Assembly (NCBI GenBank): GCA_964580055.1
Contig: CAZOJI010000023.1
Location: 1-64,000, forward strand
DNA length: 64,000 nt
DNA from: JBDGYW01 sp964580055
GTDB lineage: Bacteria; Gemmatimonadota; Gemmatimonadetes; Gemmatimonadales; GWC2-71-9
Reading direction: 5' to 3'
The position numbers were made by a program, and so were the translations under genes. The notes under the pieces were generated by a model. It had not been told where the DNA came from. It did no database searches and saw nothing but the letters and a program-made list of their open reading frames with translations. Below are positions 24,995-34,237 of this stretch, piece by piece. Every line of letters starts with the position of its first letter. Positions within the stretch are counted from its first letter, which is position 1.

Positions 24995-25381
24995 CTATCC
25001 CTCAACCCGTCGCATCGTGAACTCTCGCTCTCCTTGGCGTGTCGACATGGTGCCCTCAATCGTGTCACCGTCCACTACGCCCGTGTAGGTTATCTCGAAC
25101 CTGCGGTTACCCCTGCCTCGCACTACCTTGAACGTGACTTCGTTTCCCTCAACAGACCCCGAATGGATCGGCGCCGAGGCCATGCGCCCCTCGACTGTTC
25201 CAGTCAGGGTGTTGCCGTCCTGCTCGAATGCGAAGGTAGACGTGAACGTACCCCTCAAGGTTTCGTTGGTCATCTCCCATACGCCCGCGACGTCTGCCGT
25301 CTCTGTCTCTTGCGCCCATGCGGTTGGACCTGCCATGAGGCAAACCGCAATCGTAACGATCGCACCCCACTGACTCTTCAT
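24995..25381 (-). CDS. Small secreted beta-rich protein
   Basis: 128 residues. A clear signal peptide (ending TAWAQE) is followed by about eight short beta strands with the pattern DVAGVWEMTN, GNTLTGTVEGR, IHSGSVEGNEVTFKV, FEITYTGVVDGDTIEGTMS. Such lipocalin-like repeats are common in secreted hypothetical proteins of Gemmatimonadota and Acidobacteriota. No ligand is known. It lies after the exporter permease, 77 bp downstream in the same direction, and could be the last gene of that series. Confidence 0.75.
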   Translation of the reverse strand: MKSQWGAIVTIAVCLMAGPTAWAQETETADVAGVWEMTNETLRGTFTSTFAFEQDGNTLTGTVEGRMASAPIHSGSVEGNEVTFKVVRGRGNRRFEITYTGVVDGDTIEGTMSTRQGEREFTMRRVEG

Positions 25382-25458
25382 TCTGTTGTCTCCTTCGGAG
25401 GTCCGGCACGTCTCTAGTGCGGCGGTTCAAGCGGCGTCGCACGTGACTGCCGAATTAG

Positions 25459-26673
25459 TTACTCGTATCTCAATGCTTCTATGGGGTCCAACATCGAAGC
25501 TCGGCGCGCCGGCCAGAGCCCGAAAAAAATACCAACCACTGCACTGAAAGCAACGGCAATCGCAACCGCTTGAGGCGACACGAAGGTGTTCCAATTGGCG
25601 AGCCTAGAGAGCGCCACTGCCCCGCTTGCTCCCAGCGCCACTCCTATGAGGCCGCCGAGAAGGCAGAGCACGAGTGCTTCCACTAGGAACTGGAGCATGA
25701 TGTTCTTGCGGGTTGCGCCGAGTGCCTTGCGGACTCCGATTTCTCGAGTGCGCTCGGTTACCGAGACCAGCATGATATTCATGATCCCTATACCACCCAC
25801 CAGCAGGCTCACTGCCGCGATTCCGCCGAGGAGGAACGTGAAGGTTCGCGTGGTTTCTTCGAAGGTCTCCAGAAACTCGGACCTGTCCATGATTCTGAAA
25901 TCGTTGTCACCGCCCGGGGGTATGCTGTGCTCCCGCCTCAGCACACGCTCTATCTCGATCATCGCGGTAGCCATTGAGTCGGGGTGCGACACCTGCACGT
26001 TGATCGAGCTGACTCTGTCGCTGCCGAATATGCGATACTGCGCAGTTTGAATCGGGACGAGAATCTGTTCGTCGGGATTGAACCAGCCGCTCGACGTACC
26101 CTTCTTCTCCAGAATACCCACGATCTCAAACGGGATGCCGCGGATGAGGATCTGCTGACCGATCATCGCGGGACCGTTTGCCTCGAGGTTGGTGGGAACG
26201 TCGCTACCCAGCACGGCAACGCGCCTGCGTGATACAGCGTCGCCGGCGGTGAACATGCGCCCCGTCTCGACATCGTAGTTGTTCACCTCCAAGTATTCGG
26301 GTAAGGTCCCGTTCACGTTCACATTTATGTTGCTGTTGACATACTTCACCTGTTGGCTGCGCCTGATTTCAGGGACGACCGCGGTAAGGTCTCGCGCATC
26401 CCTGGCAAGCGCGGTCGCGTCATCGATGGTCAAGCTGACACGCTCCGCGCTGGCAACGCCGCGGTGAAAGGACTGTCCAGCTTGGACGGACAGCAAATTC
26501 GTGCCCAGTGCCTGAATCCGTTCTTGTACATCCTGTTGAGCTCCGCTGCCAAGCGCTACCATGGTAATCACGGCACCGACCCCGATCACGATGCCGAGCA
26601 TCGTGAGAAACGAGCGCAGCTTGTTGGCGCGTATCGCTCCCAGCGCAACGTTTATGATTTCTCCGAAGAGCAT
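25459..26673 (-). CDS. MacB-type ABC transporter permease (FtsX-like)
   Basis: 404 residues. One N-terminal membrane helix (SFLTMLGIVIGVGAVITMVALG), a periplasmic MacB-PCD domain (about 45-270) and three C-terminal helices of the FtsX module (GGIAAVSLLVGGIGIMNIMLVSVTERTREIG, then two more). It acts as a mechanotransmission exporter with the ATPase at 28223, the adaptor at 26724 and TolC at 28963. GGAGGA precedes the ATG. The ATPase is encoded separately instead of being fused as in E. coli MacB. Confidence 0.92.
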   Translation of the reverse strand: MLFGEIINVALGAIRANKLRSFLTMLGIVIGVGAVITMVALGSGAQQDVQERIQALGTNLLSVQAGQSFHRGVASAERVSLTIDDATALARDARDLTAVVPEIRRSQQVKYVNSNINVNVNGTLPEYLEVNNYDVETGRMFTAGDAVSRRRVAVLGSDVPTNLEANGPAMIGQQILIRGIPFEIVGILEKKGTSSGWFNPDEQILVPIQTAQYRIFGSDRVSSINVQVSHPDSMATAMIEIERVLRREHSIPPGGDNDFRIMDRSEFLETFEETTRTFTFLLGGIAAVSLLVGGIGIMNIMLVSVTERTREIGVRKALGATRKNIMLQFLVEALVLCLLGGLIGVALGASGAVALSRLANWNTFVSPQAVAIAVAFSAVVGIFFGLWPARRASMLDPIEALRYE

Positions 26674-26723
26674 TCTCTGTGTTCCTCCGCTTCACGCCTG
26701 AATCGGTTTCTTGGACCAGCGCG

Positions 26724-28226
26724 TCATCGCCTGGAGACGCCAGGCATCCCTCCCCGAATGCGATTGAGGCGGTCTTGCATTTGTTGCTGGCTGGCGAGTA
26801 GGCTGGAACTGGGCAACACCAGAACCGTGTCTCCCAATTCCAGACCCGACAATACCTCGGAGTAGTCGAGATCGGTCAAACCGGTGCGAACCGGCACGGG
26901 CACAGGTTCGCCGCCTCTGAGCGCAAAGACCGTGTAGCTGCCGCCCATCAATGCCGCATCGGTGCTGCTTTGGCTTTGCTGTTGGCCGGAGCCGGAGCCT
27001 CTGCCGCCCCTGGCGCTGCCCATGATTTGCCGCATGGTGTTTCGTTCCGCCGCGCTCAACGACTGCATTACCGATCTGAAGTCAGAAGAGCCGCGGAATT
27101 TCTCCTCGAGGGCCCGCGCGTCTTGCATACTCACGCCCTCAGGAACAGACACAGAACGACCACTCATGTTGATGGTGCGCTGTTCCATGGGATTCACTGT
27201 TGAGTCGGTATGCTCATCCTCCGCAACCGGACCTGCTCCGGTATTGGCGACTTGCTGCATGACCTGTTCGGGATCCAGCCCCAGGAGCTCCGCGGCGGAT
27301 GTTATGTCGCCCTGAGCGCGCAGGGCGGCGTTCGGAACCGCCACGGTGCCGTACTTGGACCCGACATGCATTTCAACTTCGGCGTTCATTCCAGGCCGCA
27401 GCAAGCCGTTTTCATTCGGTATGCGGATCAGCACCGGAAACATCGTAACGTTCTGCGCCACGGTAGCCTGCGGTTCAATTCGCAACACCTTGCCCTCAAA
27501 TGGTCGATTGGGATACGCGTCCACCAGGATCGTCACGTCCAGGCCCTCACGTATCTTGCCGATGTCGGTCTCGTCCACGAGGGATCTGACCTGTACCGTA
27601 TCCAGATTTGCCATTTGAAGGAGAATGGTACCGCCGCCCACCTCCCGGGTTGCCGACGAGATCACCGTTCCCACCTCGACGTTCTTCTGAATGATCACGC
27701 CATCGATGGGGGCTCTCACATCAGTGTCTTCTGCAGCGATCTCCGCGTCCGCCAGCGAACGCTGTGCTCGAACGAGTTGCGCATTCGCGCTCGCCACCGA
27801 CAATCTCGTGTTCTCGTACTCCTCCTCGGTGATCGATTGCGTTGCGAACAGACGCTCGGCTCGACGCAGTTGAGCTTCGGCGTTCTCCAGCTGCGCTTCG
27901 GCGAGCTCCAGGTCAGCTTGCGCTTGACGAAGCGTCGCTTGGGGAACCCTGGGATCGACCTGTACGAGCAGCTGACCAGCGCTCACTTCATCACCGGTCT
28001 CCACATGGAGCTCAAAAATCTCGCCCGAAGCCTTCGACTTGACCTCTATGGTTCGAATGGGCTCGACAGTGCCCGCGGCGCTCGCGGACACGACAATGTC
28101 ACGCTCGTCCACTGTGAACAGTTGGTACATCCGCTGCGTGTCTTCATCTTCGGATGGCCTGAAAAACCTCGATGCGGCGATGACGCTCACGGCCACTACC
28201 GCTATGATTATCACGTTCCTCGTCAT
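26724..28226 (-). CDS. Periplasmic adaptor (MacA/HlyD family) with a large insertion
   Basis: 500 residues, longer than the roughly 370 of MacA. N-terminal membrane anchor (5-20), barrel-sandwich half-motifs around 45-95 and 165-205, a coiled-coil hairpin between them (95-165, ETGDEVSAGQ then A/E/Q-rich), beta-barrel 205-290. Residues about 305-432 are an extra segment rich in Q, S, G and M, including LSAAERNTMRQIM, which resembles the LTxxQ helix of Spy/CpxP proteins. The membrane-proximal domain resumes at 433 (YTVFALRGGEPVPVPV). It overlaps the ATPase gene by 4 bp. Confidence 0.9.
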   Translation of the reverse strand: MTRNVIIIAVVAVSVIAASRFFRPSEDEDTQRMYQLFTVDERDIVVSASAAGTVEPIRTIEVKSKASGEIFELHVETGDEVSAGQLLVQVDPRVPQATLRQAQADLELAEAQLENAEAQLRRAERLFATQSITEEEYENTRLSVASANAQLVRAQRSLADAEIAAEDTDVRAPIDGVIIQKNVEVGTVISSATREVGGGTILLQMANLDTVQVRSLVDETDIGKIREGLDVTILVDAYPNRPFEGKVLRIEPQATVAQNVTMFPVLIRIPNENGLLRPGMNAEVEMHVGSKYGTVAVPNAALRAQGDITSAAELLGLDPEQVMQQVANTGAGPVAEDEHTDSTVNPMEQRTINMSGRSVSVPEGVSMQDARALEEKFRGSSDFRSVMQSLSAAERNTMRQIMGSARGGRGSGSGQQQSQSSTDAALMGGSYTVFALRGGEPVPVPVRTGLTDLDYSEVLSGLELGDTVLVLPSSSLLASQQQMQDRLNRIRGGMPGVSRR

Positions 28227-28966
28227 GCTGTCTTCTCGACTATCATGTCGTGCTCGACCTCGCCGTCCCGCAGCCGTATCTGGCGGGCGGCATGGTTGGC
28301 TATGTCTTGTTCGTGTGTTATCAGCACTATCGTCTGCCCTGCCTCATGCAGTCGTTCCATGACCTGTATTATCTCGGCGCTCGTAGCGCTGTCCAGGTTC
28401 CCCGTAGGCTCATCTGCGAGCAAGATGCTGGGTTCGTTCACCAGAGCCCTGGCACACGCGACCCGCTGCCTCTCTCCACCGGACAGCTCTGCCGGCCTAT
28501 GCTCCACACGGTCTCCCAGGCCTACCTTCTCCAATGCGTTCACTGCCCTTTCACGCCGCACCTTGGCCGGCACCCCTGCATATATGAGTGGCAACTCGAC
28601 GTTGTGTAAAGCAGTAGCGCGTGGCAGGAGATTGAAGGTCTGAAACACGAATCCGATCTCTTGATTGCGGATTCGCGCCAGCTCGTCATCGTCCAGCTCG
28701 CTGACTTTCTGAGAGTTGAGCCAATACTCGCCGGACGTGGGTGTGTCGAGGCAGCCAAGCAAGTTCATGAGAGTCGATTTGCCTGAACCTGACGGTCCCA
28801 TTATCGCCACGAACTCGTTGCGTCGAATCTGGAGGTTCACACGTCGCAGCGCATGCACCACCTCCGCACCGAGCTCGTAGTCGCGGGTGAGTTTGTACGT
28901 GAGTATGACGACATCCGCTGTGGGCATGTCACCAGTCTTGAAATCCTGATGGATTATGCTGCTCAT
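28223..28966 (-). CDS. ABC transporter ATP-binding protein (MacB/LolD type)
   Basis: 247 residues. Walker A GPSGSGKS, Q-loop GFVFQTFNL, signature LSGGERQR, Walker B ILLADEPTGNLD and H-loop LITHEQD are all intact. It powers the tripartite exporter built with the adjacent permease, adaptor and TolC. ATGA overlaps on both sides (TolC stop and adaptor start) show strict coupling. Residues 1-20 form a short extension ahead of the nucleotide-binding domain. Confidence 0.94.
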   Translation of the reverse strand: MSSIIHQDFKTGDMPTADVVILTYKLTRDYELGAEVVHALRRVNLQIRRNEFVAIMGPSGSGKSTLMNLLGCLDTPTSGEYWLNSQKVSELDDDELARIRNQEIGFVFQTFNLLPRATALHNVELPLIYAGVPAKVRRERAVNALEKVGLGDRVEHRPAELSGGERQRVACARALVNEPSILLADEPTGNLDSATSAEIIQVMERLHEAGQTIVLITHEQDIANHAARQIRLRDGEVEHDMIVEKTA

Positions 28967-30255
28967 AGCTCTCTCCCCACGAGGGCCTCGATTTGCGCCT
29001 TGGCGACCAGGTAATCGAAGCGGGCCTGCACGATATCCACTTCGGCCTGGTCGAGGTTCACCTGTGATGCGAGGACATCAACAATGGTTGCCGCCCCCAG
29101 CCGATAACGTTCGCGTTGCACACGTAGATCTTCCTGCGAAGCCGCCCTACTAGCCTCCGCTATCTCCAGACTGGTTCGAGCCGCTGCAAGGGTGGCCAGG
29201 TGCTGAGTCAATTGCGTGTTGACCTGGCGCCGTGTGTCTTCGGCCTGGGCCCGCGCCGACTCCAGAGTGATTGCACTGCGGGTTCGGTTGAATTCCCTGG
29301 TGAACCCGTTGAAAATGGTCCACGAGAAGCTCAGCCGTGCAGACCAGCTCGGGTTCAAGTCGAGCCATTCGTTTGCCGACCATGATCTCGAGTAAGATGC
29401 CGACGCTCGGGGAAGGTACTGCGCAGTAGTGGCGGAGTACTGTGCCGAGGCCGACCGCTCGTTTGCGTCCGCCTGCTGTATCTCGGGCGACGCACCCAGC
29501 GCCTCAGCTCTGAGCGTGGCAGTGTCTATTTCTGCCACTACGAAGAGATTCTCATCCGGTTCCGCATCCACCGACCCTTCGATGCCGACCAGTCTCGCGA
29601 GGTCCGCCTCCGCAGCCGCCAACTGGGTCTCCGCCTGAAGTCGCTGTAATTCCGCGTTTGCCACCTCGACATGAGACCTCAAAGTGTCCGATCGAGTTGC
29701 GGTTCCGGCGTTGAGTTTCTCGATCGAGATGTTCAGCTGCTCTTGCGCCCGTGCTATTCGGGTGTCGGAGATCCGTACAAGCTCCTCGGCGGCCAGTGCG
29801 TTGAAGAACGTCCGCTTGACCTCGCGAATCGTCTGGAAGCGCGTGTTCACGTACGCTGCGTCGGCGCTCGCGAGACCGGCCTCGGCGATGCGACGGTCGG
29901 CCAGACGGGCGAAGCCGTCGAACAGTGTCAGATTAGCCGATAGACCGGTCGAATAGGACGACTGCGATCCCGATACAATTGTCTGCGTTCTTTCGTCAAA
30001 CCGCGTTGACGAGTTGACGCTGTTACCCGCATTGGCAGACACGTTGGGCAGCCAGCTACCCAAGGCCTGAAGCCTGGTTGCTTGTGCCGTTTCAATGGCG
30101 CCGCGTGCCTGAACCATTGATGGTAAGGTCTCCACGGCCAGTGCAATCGCCTCGTCCAGAGTTACCGATCTCTGCTGTGCGCGAGCCGGGATAGCTGTGA
30201 TGCATCCCATAACTGCCCATACGCAGAATATCCTACTTTTGATTCCTACGTGCAC
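28963..30255 (-). CDS. TolC family outer-membrane efflux protein
   Basis: 430 residues. Signal peptide (ending IPARAQ), then two internally homologous helical-hairpin repeats with the TolC patterns LDEAIALAVETLP, TLFDGFARLADRRIAEAG and NGFTREFNRTRSAI, ending in a Q-V-N-L-D-Q-A-E-V-D tunnel helix. It supplies the outer-membrane duct for the exporter. The start is GTG at 30255, giving a 23-bp overlap with the Spy-like gene; a start slightly downstream is possible because the region ahead of the GTG has no strong ribosome site. Confidence 0.92.
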   Translation of the reverse strand: MHVGIKSRIFCVWAVMGCITAIPARAQQRSVTLDEAIALAVETLPSMVQARGAIETAQATRLQALGSWLPNVSANAGNSVNSSTRFDERTQTIVSGSQSSYSTGLSANLTLFDGFARLADRRIAEAGLASADAAYVNTRFQTIREVKRTFFNALAAEELVRISDTRIARAQEQLNISIEKLNAGTATRSDTLRSHVEVANAELQRLQAETQLAAAEADLARLVGIEGSVDAEPDENLFVVAEIDTATLRAEALGASPEIQQADANERSASAQYSATTAQYLPRASASYSRSWSANEWLDLNPSWSARLSFSWTIFNGFTREFNRTRSAITLESARAQAEDTRRQVNTQLTQHLATLAAARTSLEIAEASRAASQEDLRVQRERYRLGAATIVDVLASQVNLDQAEVDIVQARFDYLVAKAQIEALVGREL

Positions 30256-30655
30256 GATCCCTGTCTCCCCTATTCTTGCTACGTTCGATCATGGCGCGAT
30301 ATCTCTCCCGCTGCTGTTCGGTCAAAAACACCATGACTTCGCTGGAAATCTCTTGACGCAGCGTATCAATCCGAGCTCTCAGCTCCCTCCAAACCATCTG
30401 CATCTCATCCTGATTCATCTCCAGAATGGAATCCATCGCCGAGCGTTGCTCCGCCGTGAGATCGAGTTCCTCCTGAAGGTGATCGGAGTAGCTCCTGCGT
30501 TCTCGACCTCGCGAGTCGGGCGGTCTCCCGCGCTCGTTGACGCCGGCCGGCCGGTCGCCGCTGAGCACCTCCCACAGCGGCCCGCCGATCACGACGCCCG
30601 CAGCGAAAACCGCCACCAACAGCGCTACCGCCCATATTTTGGATTGGTTGAGCAT
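30233..30655 (-). CDS. Membrane-anchored Spy/CpxP/CnrX-like periplasmic sensor
   Basis: 140 residues. An N-terminal membrane anchor (IWAVALLVAVFAAGVVIGG) is followed by a periplasmic four-helix-type domain with two LTxxQ motifs (LTAEQRSAM and LTEQQRERY) that define the Spy/CpxP family and are shared with metal-sensing CnrX/ZraP relatives. A Met-rich stretch (M-N-Q-D-E-M-Q-M) lies between them. ATG at 30655 was chosen as it opens the membrane helix. Placed directly after a sigma/anti-sigma pair and before tolC, it probably senses the envelope state that triggers the module. Confidence 0.78.
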   Translation of the reverse strand: MLNQSKIWAVALLVAVFAAGVVIGGPLWEVLSGDRPAGVNERGRPPDSRGRERRSYSDHLQEELDLTAEQRSAMDSILEMNQDEMQMVWRELRARIDTLRQEISSEVMVFLTEQQRERYRAMIERSKNRGDRDRARRNQK

Positions 30656-30806
30656 GCCCTGTCTCGCACTCCAATCAGTTGATAGACGGTCTGGAGCCGT
30701 CACTCACAATGACAGCCACGGGGCCCCATTCGTTATCCGGGCCGTGCCAATCCCGTAATGGCGTTGGCCACCCTGGATGCTCCGCCGTCCGCCCAACACA
30801 TTTCCT

Positions 30807-31181
30807 TCAATTGCCCAACTCGATTGCCAGAACCTCATTCAAGTCAGGTGCCTGCGACGTCAAGAAGACAGCCGGTATCTCTGCAGAAGCGCGGAGCGGG
30901 TCGGCAGGCAAGGATGTCTCTGTTTCGGTCACGCCGGCGATTCCGATCCACCATAGAACGGCAGCCGCGACCACGCCGGCAGTCGCGGCCGCGAGACCGG
31001 GGCGTGCCCATCCGCTCAGAATCTCCCACCAATCCGAGCCGCCGCGCGTCTGGTTCTGGAAGTCCGCAACCCTGGCCATCACGGTCTCCACGAACTCGGC
31101 TTCGTCCTTTCCAGAGAGGGCGACCCTCAATGCGTCGCCGAGTTCCCGGTCCTGGCGATGATCAAATGGTGACGAGCTCAT
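30807..31181 (-). CDS. Single-pass anti-sigma-like membrane protein
   Basis: 124 residues. The cytoplasmic half (1-60) is acidic and helical with no cysteine motif; a membrane helix (LAAATAGVVAAAVLWWIGIAG) sits near 65-85; a short periplasmic tail follows. Its ATG overlaps the ECF sigma stop (ATGA) with GGAGGGG upstream, so it is translated with the sigma factor, and the architecture matches CnrY/anti-sigma proteins lacking zinc. The partner assignment is inferred from position. Confidence 0.72.
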   Translation of the reverse strand: MSSSPFDHRQDRELGDALRVALSGKDEAEFVETVMARVADFQNQTRGGSDWWEILSGWARPGLAAATAGVVAAAVLWWIGIAGVTETETSLPADPLRASAEIPAVFLTSQAPDLNEVLAIELGN

Positions 31182-31729
31182 CTGAACCCCTCCTTCAGGT
31201 TCTCCCACTCGCTCAGCGCAGCGCGCAGCTCGCGGCGTGCATGGAAGACATCAGAGCGAGCCGTGCCCACTGGGATCTCGAGGATCCCGGCTATTTCGTC
31301 GTGCGAATACCCTTCAACGTCAAAAAGCACCACAGCGATCCGTCTCCGTTCGGGCAGCGAAGCCAAAGCCTTTTCCAGTGCGGCGCGGAATTCGCGCCGC
31401 ATTGCCAACTCGTCGGGTCCCGGCCCGCCGGCAGGCGTTTGCGGCGGAACCTGCTCTGTTGTCCGAACCTTGCGCCGCCGCTTCCGGTCGGTGGCTGCGT
31501 TGGCGACTATGCGCAAGATCCAGGGGCCGAAAGGGCGCGATGCATCGTAGCGGCCAAGACTGCGCAGTGCGGCCAAGAAGCCGTCCTGGGCTGCGTCGTC
31601 TGCGTCTGCCTCGTTGCCGAGTACGGCCCGTGCCACTCGGCGCGCCTGGCCCGCATAGCGGCGGACCAATTGGCCAAACGCCTCTCGATCGCCGGCGTGC
31701 GCACGGGCCGCGAGTTCCGCGTCCTCCAT
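31178..31729 (-). CDS. ECF-type RNA polymerase sigma factor
   Basis: 183 residues. Region 2 (LVRRYAGQARRVARAVLGNEADADDAAQDGFL) and region 4 (LPERRRIAVVLFDVEGYSHDEIAGILEIPVGTARSDVFHARRELR) are complete. The ATG at 31729 matches the usual ECF start (MEDAELAARAHAGDREAF); a GTG at 31804 that overlaps the upstream HD gene (GTGA) is an alternative adding 25 residues. Followed by an anti-sigma-like gene, a Spy/CnrX-like gene and a complete exporter, it likely activates an envelope-stress or metal-efflux response. Confidence 0.92.
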   Translation of the reverse strand: MEDAELAARAHAGDREAFGQLVRRYAGQARRVARAVLGNEADADDAAQDGFLAALRSLGRYDASRPFGPWILRIVANAATDRKRRRKVRTTEQVPPQTPAGGPGPDELAMRREFRAALEKALASLPERRRIAVVLFDVEGYSHDEIAGILEIPVGTARSDVFHARRELRAALSEWENLKEGFR

Positions 31730-31800
31730 GTCTCTACTGGTATTACGCACGGCTGGCGTTGGGTGTTGATTGGTGGGGATACCTGTCTCTTGGCTTTCCC

Positions 31801-32376
31801 TCACCCGCTGCCGAGACCGATGGTGCCCTCTACCGGCCGCAGCGACTCGATTACGAACTGGACGTGCTCGTCGAAATCGATGCCAGCCTCCTCGGCGCCC
31901 CGGCGGACTTCATCACGATCAACCGCTCGCGCGAAACCCTTGTCCTTGAGCTTCTTCTTGACGCTCTTGACCTTGAGGTCCTGCATGCTCCGCGAAGGGC
32001 GCACCAGGGCGCAGGCGACCAGGAATCCACACAGCTCATCCACCGCGTACAGGGTCTTGGCCATGAGACTGGTGCGCGGAACACCGGTGTAGTCTGCGTG
32101 GCCCATTATGGCCTCGCAGACATCGTCTGGATACCCGCGCTCACGCAGGATCTTGACTCCGGTGGAAGGGTGCTCTTCGGTGGGTGACCTCGCCTCGTTG
32201 GGATAGCGCTCGTAGTCGAAGTCGTGAAGGATGCCCACCACCCCCCACTTTTCCTCGTCCTCTCCGTACTTCCGAGCATAGGCACGCATTGCCGCCTCCA
32301 CGGCATACATATGCTTGCGGAGCGCATCAGATGGCGTGTATTCGTGCATCAGTTCCAAAGCTTCTGCCCGATTCAT
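31801..32376 (-). CDS. HD domain phosphohydrolase-like protein
   Basis: 191 residues. Histidines at LRKHMYAV and the HD pair at GILHDFDYERYP, plus a later H in IMGHADY and D in AVDELCGF, form the metal set of the HD superfamily. The protein is typical of small cytosolic HD hydrolases acting on nucleotides or phosphates; the substrate is unknown. GAGAGAGG precedes the ATG at 32376, which overlaps the asparagine synthetase stop (ATGA). Confidence 0.85.
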   Translation of the reverse strand: MNRAEALELMHEYTPSDALRKHMYAVEAAMRAYARKYGEDEEKWGVVGILHDFDYERYPNEARSPTEEHPSTGVKILRERGYPDDVCEAIMGHADYTGVPRTSLMAKTLYAVDELCGFLVACALVRPSRSMQDLKVKSVKKKLKDKGFARAVDRDEVRRGAEEAGIDFDEHVQFVIESLRPVEGTIGLGSG

Positions 32377-34235
32377 TTGCCTCTCTCCGGTAGCCAGCGT
32401 TCGAGCCAGTATTGCAGCATGAGAATTGTCCACAGCGCTCTTCCATGGTTGGAGCGGCGGCTGCGATGCTCCTTGAGAAGTTGACATACCTTGCCTGGAT
32501 GCAACAGCCCTTGGCGTTCGATTCGTCTTCTCGAGAGCAGCCTGTCGACCTCGGGGCCGAGACTTCCGTTCAGCCATGTGGCTACCGGTACGCTCAGACC
32601 GCGCTTTTTGCGAAACACAAAGCGTCGCGGCAGCCACCGTCGAGCGACCTGTTTCATCAACCACTTGGTGGTTACGCCCTTGACTTTCAGATTGGAATCC
32701 AAGGCAAACGCAAACCGGGTAACGTCCGGGTCGAGAAACGGTGCCCTTGCCTCGATAGACGCCAGCATCGTGGCGCGATCCACCTTTGCAAGCAGATTGT
32801 CACGGAGGTATGTCTGATAGTCGAAGACACATGCGGCCTCGATAACGTCTGCCCTGTCGGGAAAGACTGGCGGCTCGTAATACTCTTGCAGGAGTCCCGG
32901 GCTCAACACCGACTCGCCGGCACCAGTGCCAAACCAACGCATGTGTCGGTTCCAGTGTGGAAGATCTACACCGTCCAAAAACCGCCGTATCAAGTATTCT
33001 AGCGAAACCTTGCTTTCTAACGAAGCCGGCAGGCAGGCGACGAATCGCTCGATTGCACGCCGTGCGAGCTTGGGCAGCCTGCGGTAGGCCGGCGTAATGC
33101 GATGGCCTAGGTATGTTGGATAACCCCCGAAGAGCTCGTCTGCACCCTCGCCGCCAAGCACAACTGTGACGTGGTCTCTAGCCGCGCAAGCGAGAAGGTA
33201 CGTGGGCAGTATTGCCGGGTCGGCGCTTGGTTCGGCCAGGTTATCGACCAGAAAGTGCAGCGCCTTCGTGAGGGCGGGCTCGTCAGCCATGACAGTTGAA
33301 TGCCTGGTTCCGAGATGCTGAGCCAGGTTGCGAGCGTGCTCTGTTTCGTCGAACTGCAGTTCGGGAAAACCGATGCTGAAAGTCCTTGGTGACGCGGGTC
33401 CCGAGCTGTCGGATGCCATCGCGGCGAGCAGGGCCGAGTCGACGCCCCCGCTCGTGAAGATTCCGACCGGCACATCGGCCACGAGCTGCTTGCGAACAGC
33501 GGTGCAGAGTAGCGATTCAAGGTGTGTAACCGGTTCCCGGGCAGGTGCTTCCTCGCCGCTGATCGCCGTCGGATCCCAGTAGCAGCGCTCCGTAGTTGCT
33601 GACGTTGAGAACGTCAAGCAGGTCCCCGAGCGCACCCTCTTGCAACCCTGAAACATCGTCTTGGGCTCGGTGACATACCCAAGGGTCACGAAATCGCGCA
33701 CGGCCGCGGGGTCCAAGTCCCGCCGCGCAGGCTGCGGCGTGAGCAGCGCCTGGAGTTCCGACGCGAACCACACTTCGTTACCGTGTCGCCAGTAGTACAG
33801 CGGCTTTTCGCCTGCTCTGTCCCGGGCGAGCAAGAGCATTCGCTGTCTTGTATCGTACAGGGCCAAGGCGAACATCCCGTCGAGTTCCGCAACACCCGCG
33901 GGCCCGCGTTCGAGGAACAGCGGCAATACTGTTTCCACGTCCGAGCGGGACCTGAATGGGTAATTGGAATAGCGACGCCGGAGTTCGGGGGCGTTGTATA
34001 TCGCACCGTTCAGGACTACCCAGACCGCGTCTGAGGAATCGGTCAGAGGCTGATCTGCGGCTGCGGTGGGGTCCAACACTCGAAGTCGCTCGGCTGCAAG
34101 TATCGCGTGTGGGGCGGCTCGACTACCATGGGCATCAGGACCCCGATGACGCAGCAGTCGGCCCATTGACTCGATTTGTTGGGCGGCTTCAAGAGGTTGG
34201 TCGCCGGTGGATACCGCGCCGTAGATACCACACAC
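32373..34235 (-). CDS. asnB: Asparagine synthetase (glutamine-hydrolysing)
   Basis: 620 residues. The start must be GTG at 34235 because it makes Cys2 (CGIYGAV) the N-terminal glutaminase nucleophile after Met removal; longer frames would bury it. The class II amidotransferase part (1-200) has RHRGPDAHG and LNGAIYN; the synthetase part has the PP-loop FTSGGVDSALLAAM and GGEGADELFGGYPTY. It makes asparagine from aspartate, ATP and glutamine, although members in polysaccharide loci can amidate other carboxylates. It begins 3 bases after the stop of a GT39-type glycosyltransferase, so a role in surface glycan modification is possible. Confidence 0.92.
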   Translation of the reverse strand: MCGIYGAVSTGDQPLEAAQQIESMGRLLRHRGPDAHGSRAAPHAILAAERLRVLDPTAAADQPLTDSSDAVWVVLNGAIYNAPELRRRYSNYPFRSRSDVETVLPLFLERGPAGVAELDGMFALALYDTRQRMLLLARDRAGEKPLYYWRHGNEVWFASELQALLTPQPARRDLDPAAVRDFVTLGYVTEPKTMFQGCKRVRSGTCLTFSTSATTERCYWDPTAISGEEAPAREPVTHLESLLCTAVRKQLVADVPVGIFTSGGVDSALLAAMASDSSGPASPRTFSIGFPELQFDETEHARNLAQHLGTRHSTVMADEPALTKALHFLVDNLAEPSADPAILPTYLLACAARDHVTVVLGGEGADELFGGYPTYLGHRITPAYRRLPKLARRAIERFVACLPASLESKVSLEYLIRRFLDGVDLPHWNRHMRWFGTGAGESVLSPGLLQEYYEPPVFPDRADVIEAACVFDYQTYLRDNLLAKVDRATMLASIEARAPFLDPDVTRFAFALDSNLKVKGVTTKWLMKQVARRWLPRRFVFRKKRGLSVPVATWLNGSLGPEVDRLLSRRRIERQGLLHPGKVCQLLKEHRSRRSNHGRALWTILMLQYWLERWLPERGK

Positions 34236-34237
34236 GG

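Noticed and set aside
27210..28643. A 477-codon plus-strand frame across the adaptor and ATPase genes
   Set aside because: Antisense of two well-supported genes; arginine- and serine-rich sequence without domains.
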